From: QQVM01 sp035341855
GTDB taxonomy: Bacteria > Bacteroidota > Bacteroidia > AKYH767-A > 2013-40CM-41-45
DNA: 64,000 bases
Direction of reading: 5' to 3'
Assembly: GCA_035341855.1 (NCBI GenBank)
Contig: DAOQWA010000004.1
Span: 62,001-126,000 of the forward strand
The notes beneath the pieces were generated by a model. It worked only from the letters and a program-made list of their open reading frames with translations, ran no database searches and was not told the DNA's origin. Position 1 is the first letter of the stretch; every line of letters starts with the position of its first letter. Of this stretch, positions 61,542 through 64,000 are shown piece by piece. The position numbers and the translations under genes are program-made.

Positions 61542-62105
61542 ATGCAAAAACGCTTATTGCTGGACAGTACTCATTTTGAAATAACGATCAAACGGCTTTG
61601 TTGTCAATTGATCGAGTGTCACGACAATTTTTCCGATTCCGTTATTATAGGTCTGCAGCCAAGAGGAATTTTCTTAGCACGACGCATTCATAAGCATCTA
61701 AAGGAACTAAATGCTAACGCCAATATATTAATTGGAGAACTCGATGTTACTTTTTATCGGGACGATTTTCGACGCCGTGAAATTATTTCGGCCAGCCAAA
61801 CCCGAATTGATTTTTCTATCGAAGATAAAAAAGTGATTCTTATTGATGATGTTCTTTTTACCGGAAGAACTATCAGATCCGGTATGGATGCCATGCTTGA
61901 CATCGGGAGACCTTCCAAAGTAGAATTGATGGTTCTGGTGAACAGAAGGTACAGCAGACACTTGCCGATTGAACCGGATTACATCGGCATACAAGTTGAC
62001 ACAATCCGGTCTGAAAAAGTAAAGGTGCACTGGAAAGATACAGATGGAGAAGATGGAGTGTGGTTGCTCCGAAATGAGAATGAAATGAATGTACCAGAAA
62101 AATAA
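61542..62105 (+). CDS. pyrR: PyrR-type phosphoribosyltransferase (pyrimidine operon regulator / uracil phosphoribosyltransferase)
   Basis: A 187-aa type I phosphoribosyltransferase starting at ATG 61542 (MQKRLLLDSTHFEITIKRL). The PRPP-binding motif VILIDDVLFTGRT (residues 98-110) and IGLQPRGIFLARRI are typical of PyrR. In Bacillus it binds mRNA to attenuate the pyr operon; here the promoter abuts the start and there is no room for an upstream attenuator, so that mode of control of this unit is unlikely. It is followed by pyrB after 8 bases, hence one transcript for pyrimidine synthesis. The enzymatic role, making UMP from uracil, is the safer assumption. Confidence 0.9.
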   Translation: MQKRLLLDSTHFEITIKRLCCQLIECHDNFSDSVIIGLQPRGIFLARRIHKHLKELNANANILIGELDVTFYRDDFRRREIISASQTRIDFSIEDKKVILIDDVLFTGRTIRSGMDAMLDIGRPSKVELMVLVNRRYSRHLPIEPDYIGIQVDTIRSEKVKVHWKDTDGEDGVWLLRNENEMNVPEK

Positions 62106-62113
62106 TTTTTAAA

Positions 62114-63040
62114 ATGTCCAGCCTCAGTACAAAACATTTACTCGGAATAAAACAGCTCAGTGTACAGGATATTGATCTTATTTTTTCTACAGCCGATAAT
62201 TTTAAAGAGGTGTTGAACCGCCAGATAAAGAAGGTACCTTCTTTACGTGACATCACTATAGCTAATCTCTTCTTCGAGAATTCTACAAGAACAAGACTGT
62301 CATTTGAATTAGCTGAAAGACGTTTATCCGCCGATGTAGTGAATTTTGCGGCATCATCTTCTTCAGTAAGTAAAGGCGAAACACTGATTGATACGGTGAA
62401 TAACATTCTTGCAATGAAAGTCGACATAGTCGTAATGCGACATCCACATGCCGGCTCAGCAGAATTTCTTTCAAAGTATGTTGATGCACATATTGTCAAT
62501 GCCGGAGACGGAACTCATGAACACCCGACACAGGCCTTGTTGGATGCTTTTTCTATCAGAGAAAAACATGGAGATGTGAAAGGGATGAAAGTGGCAATCG
62601 TTGGAGATATTCTTCACTCCCGCGTTGCCCTCTCAAATATTTTATGTCTTAAGAAAATGGGTGCTGAAGTAATGGTTTGCGGCCCGACTACTCTTATGCC
62701 AAAGCATATTACTTCTTTAGGCGTTAAGGTTTCACATAACCTGAGAGAGGCTTTGGAATGGTGTGATGTAGCAAACATGCTGAGAATACAAATGGAACGG
62801 CAAGAGATCAAATATTTTCCTTCTTTGCGTGAATATATGACCCTCTTTGGTGTGAATATGGAAATTCTTAATTCATTGAAAAAGCCTGTAACTATAATGC
62901 ATCCGGGTCCTATCAACAGAGGCGTTGAGATTACCACGGAAGTGGCTGACTCAGGTCAATCCATCATTCTCAACCAGGTGGAGAACGGTGTAGCTATTCG
63001 AATGGCAGTGCTTTACTTATTAGCAGGCCAGGTCAACTGA
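62114..63040 (+). CDS. pyrB: Aspartate carbamoyltransferase catalytic subunit
   Basis: Condenses carbamoyl phosphate and aspartate, the committed step of pyrimidine synthesis. A 308-aa protein with the carbamoyl-phosphate motif STRTR (57-61), the HPT segment in DGTHEHPTQALLDA, and the C-terminal HPGPINRG characteristic of the catalytic chain. No regulatory subunit gene (pyrI) follows. It forms an operon with pyrR, 8 bases upstream. Confidence 0.96.
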   Translation: MSSLSTKHLLGIKQLSVQDIDLIFSTADNFKEVLNRQIKKVPSLRDITIANLFFENSTRTRLSFELAERRLSADVVNFAASSSSVSKGETLIDTVNNILAMKVDIVVMRHPHAGSAEFLSKYVDAHIVNAGDGTHEHPTQALLDAFSIREKHGDVKGMKVAIVGDILHSRVALSNILCLKKMGAEVMVCGPTTLMPKHITSLGVKVSHNLREALEWCDVANMLRIQMERQEIKYFPSLREYMTLFGVNMEILNSLKKPVTIMHPGPINRGVEITTEVADSGQSIILNQVENGVAIRMAVLYLLAGQVN

Positions 63041-63051
63041 ATTTGCTTAGG

Positions 63052-63083
63052 TTTGCTTAACTCAACATTTTTGTATATATTTG
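63052..63083 (+). promoter_or_regulatory. Candidate promoter upstream of the STAS gene (TTTG-N20-TATATTTG)
   Basis: TTTG at 63052-63055, a 20-base spacer and TATATTTG at 63076-63083 fit the Bacteroidota consensus. If it serves the gene at 63292, the leader is about 200 bases long and AT-rich; I saw no convincing RNA structure in it. Confidence 0.5.
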
Positions 63084-63291
63084 ATTTTTAGGAAAATACG
63101 GAATAAATATAAGCGATTTTTCTAACCGGGATATATTTTCAGAATATTCGAAAATATCTTCTGATTTTTCTGCTCCGGAGAAAAGTTGCTAATCACATAT
63201 TAACAATACGCAAAATTTCCTTGTTGAAAATTAATAGTTCACCGGTCTGAACCCCCAATATTCGTCGTAAATTTGAAAAAATACTAATCAT

Positions 63292-63663
63292 ATGAACATT
63301 ACAATCGACAAGCAGGAAAAGTATGTATTGCTAAAAATACATGAGGCAAAGCTTACTTCCGCAGTAGCGCCTGAGTTGAAAGCTGAAATTGTGGTATTGC
63401 ACCATGAACATTTCAAGAATATGATCTTTGACATTTCAGAGGTACAGTATTGTGATTCTTCAGGTCTGAGTGCAATCCTGGTTGGATTCAGAATGTGTAG
63501 AGATAATAATGGAACATTTGTGCTCACCGGTGCACAGGATCACGTGAAGAAATTAATTTCTATTTCGCAATTAGATTCCATGCTTCATCAGGTTCCAACA
63601 GTAAGCGAAGCAGTCGATTTGATATTTATGGAGGAAGTTGAAAAACAAATCACTAAAGAATAA
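63292..63663 (+). CDS. STAS-domain protein (anti-sigma factor antagonist type)
   Basis: A 123-aa single STAS domain. The phosphorylation site region YCDSSGLSAIL (Ser56/Ser57) matches SpoIIAA/RsbV-type antagonists, which release a sigma factor or other target from a kinase-type anti-sigma factor when unphosphorylated. No partner kinase or phosphatase gene is in the window. The next gene, a secreted protein, starts 27 bases downstream on the same strand and may be cotranscribed. Confidence 0.85.
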   Translation: MNITIDKQEKYVLLKIHEAKLTSAVAPELKAEIVVLHHEHFKNMIFDISEVQYCDSSGLSAILVGFRMCRDNNGTFVLTGAQDHVKKLISISQLDSMLHQVPTVSEAVDLIFMEEVEKQITKE

Positions 63664-63690
63664 TCAACATTTAATTTAATATTCGGAGTC

Positions 63691-64000
63691 ATGTTAAAGA
63701 AAATCACCTTGATAGTTTTGCTTTGCTGTCTATCTGCTGCAAATATATTCTCTCAATGTGTTCCTGATTCTTCCATTACTCATAATACTCCCGGGATCTA
63801 TCCTGATAGTGCAACAGGTCTGCCGCATGCTTATGTTGGTCAACCCTACAGTACCGATATTCATTTTTTTATTCCACCTGATACTGTATACATGGGCCTG
63901 CCTGTCACAATTATTTCTATTGACGTCACAGGTGTGACGGGACTCCCTGCCGGCTTTACCTATACATGCACGCCGGGAACTTGCGTTTTTCCGGGAGGTA
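63691..64000 (+). CDS. Secreted protein, 5' part only (gene continues beyond window)
   Basis: ATG at 63691 opens a signal peptide (MLKKITLIVLLCCLSAANIF, cleavage near SQC). The visible mature part has THNTPGIYPDSATGLPHAYVG and then GLPAGFTYTCTPGTCVFPGG. This Cys-containing, Ig-like opening resembles a group of Bacteroidota secreted proteins that usually end in a T9SS type A sorting domain; the end is not visible here. The frame is open to the last base (103 codons plus one base). Confidence 0.75.
   Translation, partial: MLKKITLIVLLCCLSAANIFSQCVPDSSITHNTPGIYPDSATGLPHAYVGQPYSTDIHFFIPPDTVYMGLPVTIISIDVTGVTGLPAGFTYTCTPGTCVFPGG

Overview
The window reads as a chromosomal segment from a draft genome of a Bacteroidota bacterium, with the feel of an environmental Sphingobacteriia/Chitinophagia-type lineage. 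The evidence is: many secreted proteins ending in type IX secretion system (T9SS) sorting domains of type A and type B, PorP/SprF-, PorE- and PorQ-like T9SS proteins, SprB-type adhesin repeats, promoters matching the Bacteroidota TTTG/TAnnTTTG consensus, and weak or absent Shine-Dalgarno sequences. A run of exactly 100 N (10475-10574) shows it is a scaffold. I see no rRNA, tRNA, CRISPR array, insertion sequence or prophage.

Layout. (1) 1-5.1 kb: the 3' part of a secreted metalloprotease, a second T9SS cargo protein, and cyanophycinase on the minus strand. (2) 5.1-16.4 kb: an approximately 0.7-kb gene-poor spacer, a giant (about 2570 aa, gapped) PKD/Ig-like surface protein, and cyanophycin synthetase. 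The two cyanophycin genes therefore flank the giant surface-protein gene. (3) 16.6-32.4 kb: two consecutive cassettes, each made of a type B-sorted adhesin with SprB-like repeats, a PorP/SprF-like membrane protein and a PorE-like OmpA lipoprotein. The adhesins have diverged (7 versus 17 repeats by my count), while a 2,962-bp block carrying the two partner genes is virtually identical between cassettes. This is the most striking structure of the window. (4) 32.5-37.6 kb: a minus-strand three-gene operon of surface proteins. (5) 37.9-48.9 kb: a sigma-54-type response regulator without a DNA-binding domain, a frameshifted membrane-anchored protein gene, a four-gene operon that looks like a synthase-dependent exopolysaccharide system (YaiO/PgaA-like TPR-barrel, CotH-like kinase, HEAT-repeat membrane protein, GT2 synthase), a stand-alone receiver protein and a hybrid histidine kinase with a phosphotransfer domain. 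(6) 49-52.6 kb: an outer-membrane barrel with calcium-binding-type repeats, a SPOR-like secreted protein and a LOG-family protein. (7) 52.8-64 kb: conserved housekeeping genes: uvrA, porQ-cmk, ispH, rpsA, a DinB-fold protein, pyrR-pyrB, a STAS protein and the start of another secreted protein.

How the genes may work together (inference): much of the window serves the cell surface. T9SS cargo and its anchoring partners, a regulated exopolysaccharide exporter and outer-membrane proteins together suggest adhesion, gliding or biofilm formation, while cyanophycin synthesis and breakdown would provide a nitrogen store. All identifications rest on reading the sequence; no database search or computation was run.
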